In this document: positions 12,053-23,100 of the stretch, in pieces
Numbering within the stretch: position 1 is the first letter of the stretch
Layout of the letters: every line of letters starts with the position of its first letter
NCBI GenBank assembly: GCA_025716855.1
Contig: JAIXMQ010000071.1
Coordinates: 1-64,000, forward strand
Source of the DNA: Pilaira anomala
Lineage: Eukaryota; Mucoromycota; Mucoromycetes; Mucorales; Mucoraceae
Direction of reading: 5' to 3'
DNA length: 64,000 bases
The notes under the pieces: generated by a model
Told to the model about the DNA's origin: nothing
Databases searched by the model: none
Seen by the model: the letters and a program-made list of their open reading frames with translations, nothing else
Position numbers and translations under genes: made by a program

Positions 12053-13824
12053 TTAAAGTAATCCAACTCGTTTACCAAACACAAGACATGCTGTACAATA
12101 AACCGCCATACCTCCTAAAATCCAAAAGAAATAAACTTGGTCTGCATAGGGTCCACCAGGAACTCTTACATTCATACCAAATAAACCACCTACTAATGTT
12201 AAAGGAATAAAGACTGTAGCAAGAAAGGTTAATCGATTCATCACACTGTTGGTCATATTATAAGTTTGAGATAGTTCCAGGTTGACTTGAGCGAGGTAAT
12301 TTGTATGAGCTCGATGTAAGATACGATCATAATGGTTGGTATTTTGTAACATGGTCACAACATGATCTATCATGGAATTAGTTTCTTTTTTTTTTTTAAA
12401 AAAAAAAAAAAATATCATACTTTACCTTGAATATCACCTAAATACAACAAGACATCATTAATTGCTTTCTTCTCACTCATGACATTATATACAGGTGAAT
12501 TGGTTGAAGTATTCACTTTTGAATGAATAGAAGAAGGTACTTTTTGAACATTCAAATGGGCTGCCATCAAAGCTTGATTCACCTGTTGAGGAAACGTTTG
12601 TTGTTTATGTTCTAATTCTCGCAACTTATCTTCATATCGTTTCATTAAACTTTTAATCACATCCAATTTAGAACCAAGTAATCTAGCTAATTGAGTAGAT
12701 TTCTTTCTACATCGACTAATACGTCTCAACATATCACCTTGTTCTGATTTCTTTAATAAAAGTGAAAGTTCGTCAATGGAAATAGCTTCAATTTCGACTT
12801 GTAAAATAATAGGTGCAAAACTATCCGTAACAGCATCAATAAGGGCATAATTGAGCCAGTCGGGAGTAATTAACATATATTCTTTTAACTGATCTGATCT
12901 ATCTCGTACTGTATTACAATGTTGGGATCGTTTATAATGGAACTATATATTGGATTGTTAGTATCAATATATATATATATAAATAAACAAAAACTATGAT
13001 TTGGTCTAATAAAAACTTACGGTAAGTAAACCTTCTTTAAAGATTAAACTATAGAAATTAAAAGGTCGAAATTGATCTGATACTGGATCAATATCCAAAG
13101 CTCGAAAACAAACAAAGGTATAATTTGGAAATAATTCGACTTTCTCTCGAGGTTCTTGTGCTTGAATATCTTCAGTAGTTAAAGGATGGATACGAAAAGT
13201 CTAAGCTTAGAATTAAAATTAACAATGAAATTCTTTAAATGATTAAAGTCCTTTTTTTTTTTTTTTTACCTTGCTTAAAATTCTCATTTCTTCTTCAGAA
13301 GGAGATAAAACATCCAACCACCATCCTTTTGAGGATACAACAGCTTGTAAAGCATGTTGTCCTTCTTCTGTCAATAGCTGTTCTAATTTAACTGCTAATC
13401 GAGTTCCCATACGTTGAGTAGAATAAATATTAAATCGTACACCGGCTGGAGCTAAGTCACCATACTTGGATTGTCCATACAACTGATTTTGTTTACTCAA
13501 GGTACGTGAAAGCTTCAAAGTACCTGTAGATAACTTTCGAGTATGGTCTTGAACCATTTGTTGAAATGCTTCCATATCGACAGGCTCATCACGACTTGCT
13601 TGAAAACGGGGAAATAAGACATCTGTTTGAACATCTTGTTCATCGGCATGCCAGCTTTCTTTTTCGGTTAAAAAACTACCATGAAGACTGGCTGTTCGTT
13701 GCTTTGGGTGGATTGGTGAGATGGGAACTGCTTCATAACTAGTGTTTCGAAAATAGTTTGGGAAATCTGTGCCGGTTGAAGTACAAACTGTACCTCTTCT
13801 ACGTAAACTGGAAGGATCTGACAT
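12053..13824 (-). CDS. CorA-family Mg2+ transporter (fungal Alr1/Mnr2 type)
   Basis: The gene is spliced, with exons at about 13824-13271, 13202-13021, 12957-12417 and 12390-12053. The N-terminal part is Ser-rich and polar (about 200 residues). A cytosolic CorA domain follows (VSSKGWWLDVLSPSEEEMRILSK, HPLTTEDIQ, LFPNYTFVCFRALD, and a long helix LARLLGSKLDVIKSLMKRYEDKL). The C-terminus has two membrane helices. The first ends in the signature GMN motif (LVGGLFGMNVRVPGG), which forms the pore-selectivity loop in CorA channels. The protein probably moves Mg2+ across the plasma or vacuolar membrane; the location cannot be told from the sequence. The intron before ETNSMIDH contains long T and A runs. 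Confidence 0.87.
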
Positions 13825-14025
13825 ATTATTTTAAAGATTTAAAAAAATATTCCTATTTTTTACATTGAAAAACGAAAAAAAAAAAAGATAAAAAAAGGAA
13901 CCACTTGCAAAAAGGCTGATGATAATGGACCGTTTTCTCTTCTTATTTTTTTTTCTCCGCCTTTTATTCCATCTTCTTTAAATAAAAATAGCTCTTCTTC
14001 CTTCTATCTAATTGCCATCAAACTA

Positions 14026-14064
<39 letters not shown>

Positions 14065-14690
14065 ACACACCTGTTTATAAAATAGCTTCCGCTCTTTAAT
14101 TCTTTTGTAGGGCGTATGACTTTGACTGTACGTCTGGTTTTGTTTAATGAAATATGATATTCTTTTCACTTTATCTTTTTCTTGCATACCTTGCTGAATT
14201 TGAATCTAATTTCTTTCTCTTATTCCAGTTACAAGAAGCTGTTACTCTTCTTATAAATACAAATCAGACCTTTTAATACAGGCATTTAAATAATTGGCTT
14301 ATATTTTAAACATATATAATAGCTATTTTTTTTTTTTTTACATGTAATATTATACTATTTATATTTTATATTAACAATAATTATCAACTTTAAACTTCTT
14401 TTTTTATTTATTAAGACCATCACAAGAGTGTTTTATTATTTTATTAATCCAAATTGGTTAGGGAAAAGGGTATACGTCTAGTATTTAGGTATAGGTATAG
14501 TGTTTACTAGGTATAGTATCTATTAGGTTAGTATTTAGGTATATGTATAGTATTTGGGTATATTATATAGCATTTAGGTATCACATTTAGGTATATGCGT
14601 GGTATTTACAAAAAATATGAGAAATTGGTATATGAATAGGTTTATTTACATTATTATTACAAAGGTGACAAGGAGAAACGTTATAAATGA
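13825..14690. other. Intergenic region with A-run and short TAGGTATA repeats
   Basis: This gene-free stretch holds a long A-run at about 14031-14062. A degenerate cluster built on TAGGTATA and GTATTTAGG units lies between about 14480 and 14600. No coding potential is evident. It separates the CorA promoter from the 3' end of the repeat-rich gene. Confidence 0.55.
14480..14605. repeat. Degenerate short tandem repeat (TAGGTATA / TATTTAGG units)
   Basis: The motif TTTAGGTATA and variants (ACTAGGTATA, TTGGGTATA, ATTAGGTTA) recur roughly every 15-25 bases across about 120 bp, without an exact period. It is probably a decayed microsatellite or minisatellite in the 3' flank of the neighbouring gene. 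Confidence 0.5.
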
Positions 14691-16139
14691 TTAATTGGAT
14701 TGTTGGTTTTCCTTGTCACCCTTTTTATTGTTGGCGGAGGAAATGAAGAAGTTGGGGAGTTTAGTCGGTTTTGATGTTGGTGGTGGTGCGGAAAGAAAGA
14801 AGTTTGGGAGATTGGTTGTTGTTGTCGAGGTTGGTGGTGGGGTAGAAAGGAAAAAGCTTGGAAGCGTGGTTGTTGAGGTTGGTGGTGGTGCGGTAGATGT
14901 GGAAAGGAAAAAGCTTGGAAGCGTGGTTGTTGATGTTGGTGGTGGTGCGGTACGTGTGGAAAGGAAAAAGCTTGGAAGCGTGTCTGTTGATGTTGGTGGT
15001 GGTGCGATGGGTGTTGAAGCGGGAGCAGTAGTGGTAGGAGGAATAATAGCGGAAGCAGTAGTGGCAGGAGGAATAGCGGGAGCAGTTGTGGTAGGAGGAG
15101 GATTTGCGGGAGCAGTTGTGGTAGGAGGAGGATTTGCGGGAGCAGTTGTAGTAGGAGGATTTGCGGGAGCAGTTGTGACAGGAGGAATAGCGGGAGCAGT
15201 TGTGGTGGTAGGAGGATTAGCGGGAACAGTTGTGGTAGGAGGATTTGCGGGAGCAGTTGTGACAGGAGGAATTTGCTTGCAAGGAGCGGCGGGAGGAATT
15301 GTTTTGGAAGGAGTGGAATGGGCTGTCGAAGCAGAAATAGAAGGAGTGGTTGGGGTTGTAACGAGTGGAGGAGCATTGTCTTCATCATCTACTTCCTTCA
15401 TCTCCACCTCTACCGAATATTCCACCAAGGAAGGGGAAAAGGAAACATCGTCTACCTCCATCATATCTTCAAAGGGAAGAGCAGAAGAGAAAAAGCCACA
15501 ATCCACTACACCAGGGTGAGAAAAATCACCATCGTCAATCTCCATCATCTCCACGGAGAAGGAATCATCATCGATATCCATCATTTCCACCAAGAAGATA
15601 TCATCATCAATGTCCATCATCTCTACCAGGAAGGACTCGTCATCGACCTCCATCATCTCCACCAAGAACGATTCGTCATCTACCTCCATCATCTCCACAA
15701 CAGAAGAAGAAGAATAATCATCATCCACCTTTACCACAGCAGAAGAAGGACAAGGGGAAGCAACAGCAGCAACAGCAACAGGAGGAGGAGAAACAGCAAC
15801 AGGAGGAGGAGAAACAGCGACAACAGGAAGAACCACAACAGCAGGAGAAACTACTACTACAGAAGGTGTAGCAGAAACCACAGAACGAGAGACTACAGGA
15901 GGCGTAGCAGGAGCGACAACTTGTCCCGACCAATCAGGTATAAAAAACGCCACTAAAAAGTCGACGATGCCCCAGACGAACACGAAGAAAATTAAACCGG
16001 CGAGAACCGAAGCGAGAGAGGAGAAAGTTGCTTTAAGCGCGTTGAATAATGTTGCCTATTAAAAGAAAAACATTATATTGGTAAACCTAAATTATAATAG
16101 TTTGCATGTCATAATAGTAATACTTACTGTATAAGACAT
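14691..16139 (-). CDS. Repeat-rich single-pass membrane protein of unknown function
   Basis: A 12-nt first exon (16139-16128, MSYT) splices to 16055-14691. Residues about 5-45 form a hydrophobic stretch (VLAGLIFFVFVWGIVDFLVAFF), a signal anchor or single membrane helix. A Val/Pro/Ala-rich region follows, then five acidic 12-residue repeats of VEMMEVDDESFL type (36-bp units, about 15,523-15,710). Next are many APANPPTTT units and several longer APPPTSTTTLPSFFLST units. The tail is Lys/Gln/Asn-rich. The Thr/Pro composition suggests an O-glycosylated extracellular or wall-facing stalk; that is inference. I do not recognise the family. Base composition is richer in G+C than its surroundings, and the repeats keep other frames open across the same DNA. 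Confidence 0.6.
15010..15275. repeat. Internal coding minisatellite (APANPPTTT units)
   Basis: On the plus strand, units like GGAGGATTTGCGGGAGCAGT with TTGTGGTA or TTGTGACA spacers recur about ten times. On the coding (minus) strand they encode tandem Ala-Pro-Ala-Asn/Ile-Pro-Pro-Thr-Thr-Thr blocks. Unit length varies (about 24-33 bp), so copy number is likely to differ between strains. Confidence 0.75.
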
Positions 16140-16319
16140 TTTAAACTTTATAATGAATATGAAGAAAAAAAAGAAAAAATTCTTTCGAAAAAAAGTGCCC
16201 TTTTATATACAAATTTTTTTGAAAAAAAAAAAATTTCCCAGATAAAATTTTGTTTCCAATTATGTAAAAAAATTTTACGATAAAAGATTACAGGAATTTT
16301 TCGGAACTTTTAAGGCCCG

Positions 16320-17860
16320 TTATTGGCTGAATATTGATGATAACGGAATAAAACTTATACCATTATGATCACATCGCTCTCCTCTACGTTCAAAGTGAAT
16401 TTTAAAAAAAATAAACGACATTCGTGTTTTTTGAAATGAATGAGATGTTGGAGATTAGAGAGTCCGTTTGAGATGAACTCTTAACAGGTAAACTTTTCCT
16501 TTCACTCATAAGAAAGCTTCTATACATATTTCTTTTATTACGTTGCTGTCTGTTCAAAAGATATCAAGGCTTTGCCTGATTGGACCACCCGATACGCTAA
16601 AATAGGGAGTAAATAAATAAAACTTTCCTCCTTAAAAACAGCGTACTCGGTAGATTCGAGGTTGTAAAGCTCACCATTGGCTGAATATTGACGCTAACGG
16701 AATAAAACTTATACCATTATGATCACATCGCTCTCCTCTACGTTTAAGGTGAATTTTAAAAAAAATAAACGACATTCGTGTTTTTTGAAATGCATGAGAT
16801 GTTGGAGATTAGAGAGTCCGTTTGAGATGAATTCTTATCAGGTGAGCTTTTCCTTCCACTCATAAGAACGCTTCTCTTCATACTTCTTTCAGTACGTTGC
16901 TCTCTGTTCAAAAGATATTAAGACTTTGCACCTGATTGGACTATCCGATAACACAGCGTAGTAGATCCGACAGTTCTAGAACGTTGTGAAGCTCACCATT
17001 GGCTGAATATTGATGCTAACGGAATAAAATTTATACCATTATGATCACATCGCTCTCCTCTACGTTTAAGGTGAATTTTAAAAAAAATAAACGACATTCG
17101 TGTTTTTTGAAATGAATGAGATGTTGGAGATTAGAGAGTCCGTTTGAGATGAATTCTTAGCAGGTGAACTTTTCCTTCCACTCATTAGAAAGCTTCTCTA
17201 CATGCTTCTTTCATTACGTTGCTGTCTGTTCAAAAGATATCAAGACTTTGCACCTGATTGGACCACCCGATACGCTAAAATAGGGAGTAAATAAGTAAAA
17301 ATTTCCTCTTTAAACACAGCGTACTTGGTAGATTCGAGATTGTAAAGCTTACTACTAGCTGAATATTGGTGTTAACGGAATGAAAGTTACACCATTACAA
17401 TCGCATCGCTCCCCTCTACGTTCAAGGTAAATTTTAAAAAAAATAAACGACATTCGTGTTTTTTGAAATGAATGAGATGGAGATTAGAGAGTCCATTTGA
17501 GATGAATTCTTAACATGTAAACTTTTCTTTTCACTCATAAGAACGCTTCTATACATACTTCTTTCAGTACGTTGCTGTCTGTTCAAAAGATATCAAGACT
17601 TTGTCTGATTAGACTGCCCGATATCACAGTCGTACAGTAGATCCGACAGTTCTGGAAAGTTGTAAAGCTCACTACTGGGTGTATACTGGTGCTAACGGCA
17701 TAAGAGTTATATTATCCTGATCATATCGCTCTCCTCTACGATCAAAGTGAATTTCAAAAAACACAGTCGACAAACGTGTTTTTCGAATGGGGCGAGGTGT
17801 TAAAAATTGGAGACTATACACCCAAAATGATGAATTTTAACAAGTAAAAACATCTCCTTT
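16320..17860. repeat. Tandem repeat array with alternating long and short units
   Basis: Five copies of a roughly 320-355 bp unit are aligned on the sequence GGCTGAATATTG. Copy starts are near 16325, 16679, 17001, 17357 and 17677, giving spacings of 354, 322, 356 and 320. All copies share ACCATTATGATCACATCGCT, a CTCTCCTCTACG block, and (copies 1-4) AAACGACATTCGTGTTTTTT. Copies 1 and 3 carry an extra segment (CGCTAAAATAGGGAGTAAATAA). Copies 2 and 4 instead carry GATCCGACAGTTCT near their ends. The fifth copy is diverged and truncated. The unit has no long open frame and I do not recognise it as a known family. Confidence 0.85.
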
Positions 17861-18059
17861 AAGCCTTGTCTTTTTAAGCCTCCAGTGGCGTATACGTACA
17901 GTAAGCGGATATACCATCTTAGAAGCGCTTGAAAGGGTCTGCTTTAGCCAATATTTGAAGACATAAATATATGATTAAGATGAATTCATTCACTTTAATC
18001 ACGTGACTTTTTAAAGTAAATACTGATATATATTTTAATTTGGTTGAATCTTCATCAAA

Positions 18060-18075
18060 GCGGGTATAGCTCAGC

Positions 18076-18107
<32 letters not shown>

Positions 18108-18132
18108 AGGTGTTCGATCCACTTTAGCCGCA
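18060..18132 (+). tRNA. tRNA-Phe (anticodon GAA)
   Basis: A 73-nt cloverleaf is visible: acceptor 5' GCGGGTA, D arm GCTC-AGCTGGGA-GAGC, anticodon stem TCAGA with loop CTGAAGA, variable AGGTC, T arm AGGTG-TTCGATC-CACTT, acceptor 3' TAGCCGC plus discriminator A. The anticodon GAA is at 18093-18095. There is no intron and CCA is not encoded, as usual in eukaryotes. Acceptor pair 5:68 is G opposite G, a mismatch in an otherwise good stem. The A box (TAGCTCAGCTGGG) and B box (GTTCGATCC) are intact. A T-run follows as terminator. Confidence 0.92.
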
Positions 18133-18137
18133 TATTC

Positions 18138-18142
18138 TTTTT
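18138..18142 (+). terminator. RNA polymerase III T-run terminator of tRNA-Phe
   Basis: Five consecutive T residues lie six bases beyond the discriminator base, the usual Pol III termination signal. Confidence 0.7.
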
Positions 18143-19141
18143 AATGTTTTCATTTTATTTTAGGGTGGGCATTTCTTTTGAAATCTTTAAAAACGATTAG
18201 CATCCTTGAACAATGTAATAAAAAAAAAAAAAGTATTATACAGTCGATGGAAGCTCAAAAAAAAACCCCCCCTTAGAAGGATTTCGAGTTAAACCAAACT
18301 TTACGTGAGCAGCCTTGCTTCTCTTTTATGCAAAACTAATAAATAAAAATAATAGAATGAATTTTAAGATAATAGTAAACGAAAACTAACAATTATGAGT
18401 CTCAATGAAATTAGTATAAATAAATATTTTTGTAAGAAAATATAAAAATCTTGGTACACATGTATTAAATAAAAAAAATATAAAATCAATTGAATTCATT
18501 TGAATTCATTTGAGCTATATCAAATGCTTAATGTTTTTTTATGTAGTCAAAAAAGAACTCCAGAAGAAATGAATCTAATAACTTTGAACAGCTGTTATAT
18601 ATTTACAATACCTAGGTATTACAAATGCATTTTTAAGATTCATTAAATCAAAGAGATTTTAATTATAACACTTTTTTTTTTTTTTTTTTTTTTGTAGGAA
18701 AACAAAGAAGCATTGAAAAAGTAAAGATTATTCTTTCTAAAAGGCTTTATTTGATACTACAGTACTATTCAGAATATAAATTTATTAAATTTAAATAGGC
18801 TTGCGGTTGTTGACAAAACTAATCTCTCCATATGCGAAAAACTTTTGAATTTTTTTAAAGATAGAATTCCAATTAATTATAATTACATACTGGTTTAGCC
18901 CAACGTTAGGCATCAAAGCTATCTAATAGCATGAGAAGCTCATAAAAAAGAGACAGGGAGAGATATACTCCTATAAAAGAATGCATTACTACACAATATT
19001 TTGTAAATATACTTCTCGATTCGCGTCTCACAATAATTGATTCTCAGTAACATGTTTTATAATTTCCATCAAAATTTTAAATACACTTTTTAACCTTTTT
19101 TTTTTTTTTTTTTTTTTTTCCTTGACAAGAAACACGAACAA
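18143..19141. other. AT-rich intergenic region between tRNA-Phe and CUL4
   Basis: No gene is recognised. The stretch contains T-runs (18671-18693, 19098-19120) and a small repeat of TTGAATTCA/TTTGAGC type near 18489-18514. The last T-run sits about 20 bp before the CUL4 start codon, as with other starts in the window. Confidence 0.6.
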
Positions 19142-22137
19142 ATGAATGAATGGGAATCAATAAAAAAACCACGTCTTGATTCATGCCCAGATCGAGACTT
19201 GGTTCCAACTTCTCCACAACAATTACCTTTCAGTGCCTTCTTATCTAAATCCTTTCGACAAAACGAAAAGCATCCTATTTTATCAGATAAAAAGCTTATT
19301 ATTTACGACTTGAAAGGTAAGGATATATTTATAATCGTTACAAAAGAAAAAAAAAACTTAACCTTTGTTTTGTCAAGTTGAAAGACCTGATCTTCCAGTT
19401 GGTTATGAAGAGAACGCTTGGAATAGATTAAAGATTGCCATCCATGCTATTCAACAAAACCAACCTAGCCCTGAAAGTTTAGAAGTATTATACCAAGTGA
19501 GTTCTTAAAGTCGTGTTTTTTTTTTATTTTGTATTTATTCATGAACTGATGTATTTCTTATTATTTAAGCTTTGTGAAAATTTATGTCAATATGATAAAG
19601 CTCAAAGGTTATACGAACTATTATATGAGGAGTGTCGACAATATATTGAAATTCAGTTTGAGCTTTTAGCAAAGTTAGTATATATCAGTTATTTACTATA
19701 AACATCAATTAATCCAAAAAAAAAAACAAATCTATACTTACACACACACAGTAATACATCGCAAGGTATTGAATATTTACATACAGTTCACTTACTATGG
19801 AAAAGCTATTGCGATCAAGTGGTAAGAAATAAAATTTGACAACTTGTGCTTGTAGAAAAATAACACACGCATAATGTTTAGTCACAAATTCGATGTTTAT
19901 TCCTTTACTTGGATCGAACTTATATCGCATCGACATCTACCGGATCTATCTGGAACATGGCTATGGAATTATTTCGAGGAAACTATATAAAGCATGTCAA
20001 TGTCTGGCAAAGAGTATTAAAAAGCATACTCGAGCTCGTCCGATTAGAAAGAACGGGAGAAAAAGTAGACGAACAATTCTTACAATTAAATATTCGCATG
20101 TTAATGGATCTCAACTTGTATCATACTTCCTTTGAACAACATTTACTTGAAGAAACACGAATATTCTATGATCAAGAAGGAGATCGTTTAGTTGAATCCA
20201 TCAATATATTTGATTATCTTCAACATATTTCTACCAGAGTACATCAAGAATCGATTTTACGTGTCAAGAGTTACTTTGATAAATCAACGAAATTTCATCT
20301 TCAAACGATTGTCGAGACTGAATTATTAACGAAACGGGTTGAACATATCTTGGATAAATGTAATATATATATATATTGTTATTTGATACCATTTTTCATC
20401 TAATTCCGTTCTTCTTCACAGGCTTCAATTATTTTCAAGGAATTGATTATTTCCAAGAAAGTGATTACGATAAATTTTCTCTTTTATATAGATTATTACA
20501 AAAAGTGGATAAACTCGAAATATGCGCAAAATACTTTACTTCCTACGTTAAAGTAAAGTATACCATCCTATCCAATCCAATCCAATCTAACATATAATTT
20601 TATAGACAAAAGGATCTTCTATCTTATGCGAACACATCAATGTCCAAGAGAAAATGATCAAATTATCCGCATTCGAATCACAAACGGACGAAGTAGTCGA
20701 CCACAGTTTTGAAGCAGATGAACAATTTGTAGATGGTTTGAAAGACGGTACTGAATATTTTATCAATTTACGAGCCAACAATGCTATCAAAATCCTGGCA
20801 AAGTATACAGATTCTATCTTACGCAGTGAGAAAGTAGATGAAGAGTTACTAGATAAAGGCATGTTCATCTTTCGGAACCTTCAAGGAAAAGACGAATTTG
20901 AAGTAATCTATAAACGAGACTTGGCAAAGCGTTTGTTATTGAACGTAACCAGCAAAACGGCAGAAAAGACAATGTTAAGTAAAATGAAAAAGGAGTGTGG
21001 TGCAGGATATACAGGTAAATTAGAAGGCATGGTAAAAGATATTGAAAGATCTGATGAGTTGATGACGGAATTTAATGTAAGTCTTGAAAGATACAATCAT
21101 GTGTCAGATGAGCTTATTTTTTGATATTTTAGGCAATGTATGCTCAAACTTCTTTACCGTTAAATATTAATGTTAATTTACTTACAAATGGATTTTGGCC
21201 ATCCTATGTTCCGGTCAATTTAAATTTACCTCCCATGTTTCACCAAGTTCAAAATGCATATACTGAATTTTACATGACAAAATTCTCAAAGAGAATCTTG
21301 ACTTGGCAAAACTCTCTTAGTGTCTGTAAAGTCAATGCAAACTATCCATCCGTAAGTTTTTATTTTATTTATTTTGATTCGAGTCTAATGAATCTTTGAT
21401 AGGGTACAAAACATATCACACTTACTTTATTACAAACGATTGTCTTGTTATTATTTAACGATACCACAAAAAACTTTTTAACATTTAAAGATATTCTTGC
21501 CTGTACACAATTAGGTAAATTAATATTAAAAAAAAAAAAAAAAAAGAAAAAAGTGATAGCATATCTAACAATGAAATCTAGATGAATTGGAACTTCGACG
21601 TACACTTGTTTCTTTATCCTGTAGAGAATATAAATTATTAAAGAAGTATCCTGAAGGAGACGATATTGAACCAACTGACCAATTCTCATTTAACCACCAA
21701 CTTGTCACCGAAAAGAATCAATTTAAAATGACAACAGCCACATTAAGTGAAGTGATTGAAAAGAACTCTACGATGAATACAACTGTTTTATTTGCTAGAG
21801 AACAACAAGTGGATGCAGTCATTGTTCGTATCATGAAATCAAAAACAAATGCAACACATGGATTATTATTAAGCGAAGTAACTCGTCTAGTAAAATTTCC
21901 TGTCACTGTAAGTTTCTTATTATGCAAATCAAATCATGGATTATTTATTTACTTATATATATACTCTATAGGCTCAAGATGTAAAGAAACGTATTGAAAT
22001 ATTAATTGAAAAGTAAGTATACAGCTAAAAAAAAAAAAAAAAAATTATAATTTAAGATCTCGTACTCACACTTTCTCTCACCTTACAGGGAATATTTAGA
22101 GCGTGGACCAGATGATAGTTACATTTACATGGCTTAA
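19142..22137 (+). CDS. CUL4: Cullin-4
   Basis: A multi-exon gene (about nine or ten exons) from ATG at 19142 to TAA at 22135-22137. After a short N-terminal extension it reads KKLIIYDLKVERPDLPVGYEENAW and SIQCLFLYLDRTYI-like blocks (SQIRCLFLYLDRTY) plus SIWNMAMELFR. These belong to cullin-4 rather than cullins 1-3. The middle holds FRNLQGKDEFEVIYKRDLAKRLL and KMKKECGAGYTGKLEGMVKDIE (cullin homology domain). The end is the winged-helix neddylation module, with DAVIVRIMKSK, where the Lys after IM is the expected NEDD8 acceptor, and EYLERGPDDSYIYMA. It should scaffold a CRL4 ubiquitin ligase with DDB1 and RING protein Rbx1; the partners are not in this window. The INTS10-like gene starts 258 bp downstream on the same strand. 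Confidence 0.92.
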
Positions 22138-22395
22138 ACGGAATAAAATTTACCTGATAATAATACACATTAAAGCATTTGAGTAACCTGTCTACAACAA
22201 TATACATTTTTTTTTTTCTCAGGGCAAGAAAAAGGTGGTAAGATGGTGAAAATTTAAAAAATAAGCCATCTGAGCTGAGAATAAACAGAATTCATAAAAT
22301 CAACAATAACAAAACTCTCTTTTTTTTCTTTTTCTTTTTTTTTACATATACAAATAAGCGATCTAAAGAAACCCCTTTTTTCGTTATTTCAAACA

Positions 22396-22639
22396 ATGTC
22401 GCAAGAACCTACAACACCAACAGAGAGTTCCTCAGATACCCAACATTTATTTGAAAACCAAGTAACTTTTGGTCCTTTTTCTAAAACAACCCCCTTAACT
22501 TATTTTCTTTCTTTTTAGTTTTCTACACTTTGTAATTCAATCCAAACTGGAAACTTTGAAAAAGCAATTCAAAGCTTCGTCTTACTGTAAAGTTTTATTA
22601 TTCTATTTTGTTTCCTCTTTATAAAAGTAATTAACAACA

Positions 22640-22675
<36 letters not shown>

Positions 22676-23069
22676 TGCAGTCAATCAAATAGTTTACAGA
22701 ATGCTACCTTTCAATCCTATATTATTCAAGTTGCAGAGAACCTCGATCCTGCAAAGGATACGGATACCAGTCGTACGCGTTTTTAATTTTTTGCACATTT
22801 AATTACTATATTAAAACCTTTATTGATTTATAGGTTTCTTTGCTTCACTACCTTGTTTATTACAATCAAATATTATAGATTTTGCCAGAGGTAAAAAGCA
22901 TACACACACAGTAACATTGTCTGTTAAACAATTGTTTTATTTAGAGCACTTGGAAGAAAAGGAATCTATGAGAGCATTTGGAGTTTTATTTGATTATATT
23001 CAAGCCTATCCTCGTCACGCGTACAAGTATTTGGTACATATATACGCACACCCAGCGAAATATATATAA

Positions 23070-23100
<31 letters not shown>

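Noticed and set aside
15365..15871. 168-codon plus-strand frame, Pro/His/Gln-rich
   Set aside because: It is the mirror of the repeat gene on the other strand; the minus frame has an N-terminal membrane helix and a splice-linked start.
16320..17860. CRISPR-like array
   Set aside because: The units are about 320-355 bp and similar throughout, with no unique spacers, and the context is a eukaryotic genome.
17919..18122. 67-codon open frame on the minus strand
   Set aside because: It lies antisense over the tRNA-Phe; MDRTPDLQIF is the familiar false translation of a tRNA complement.
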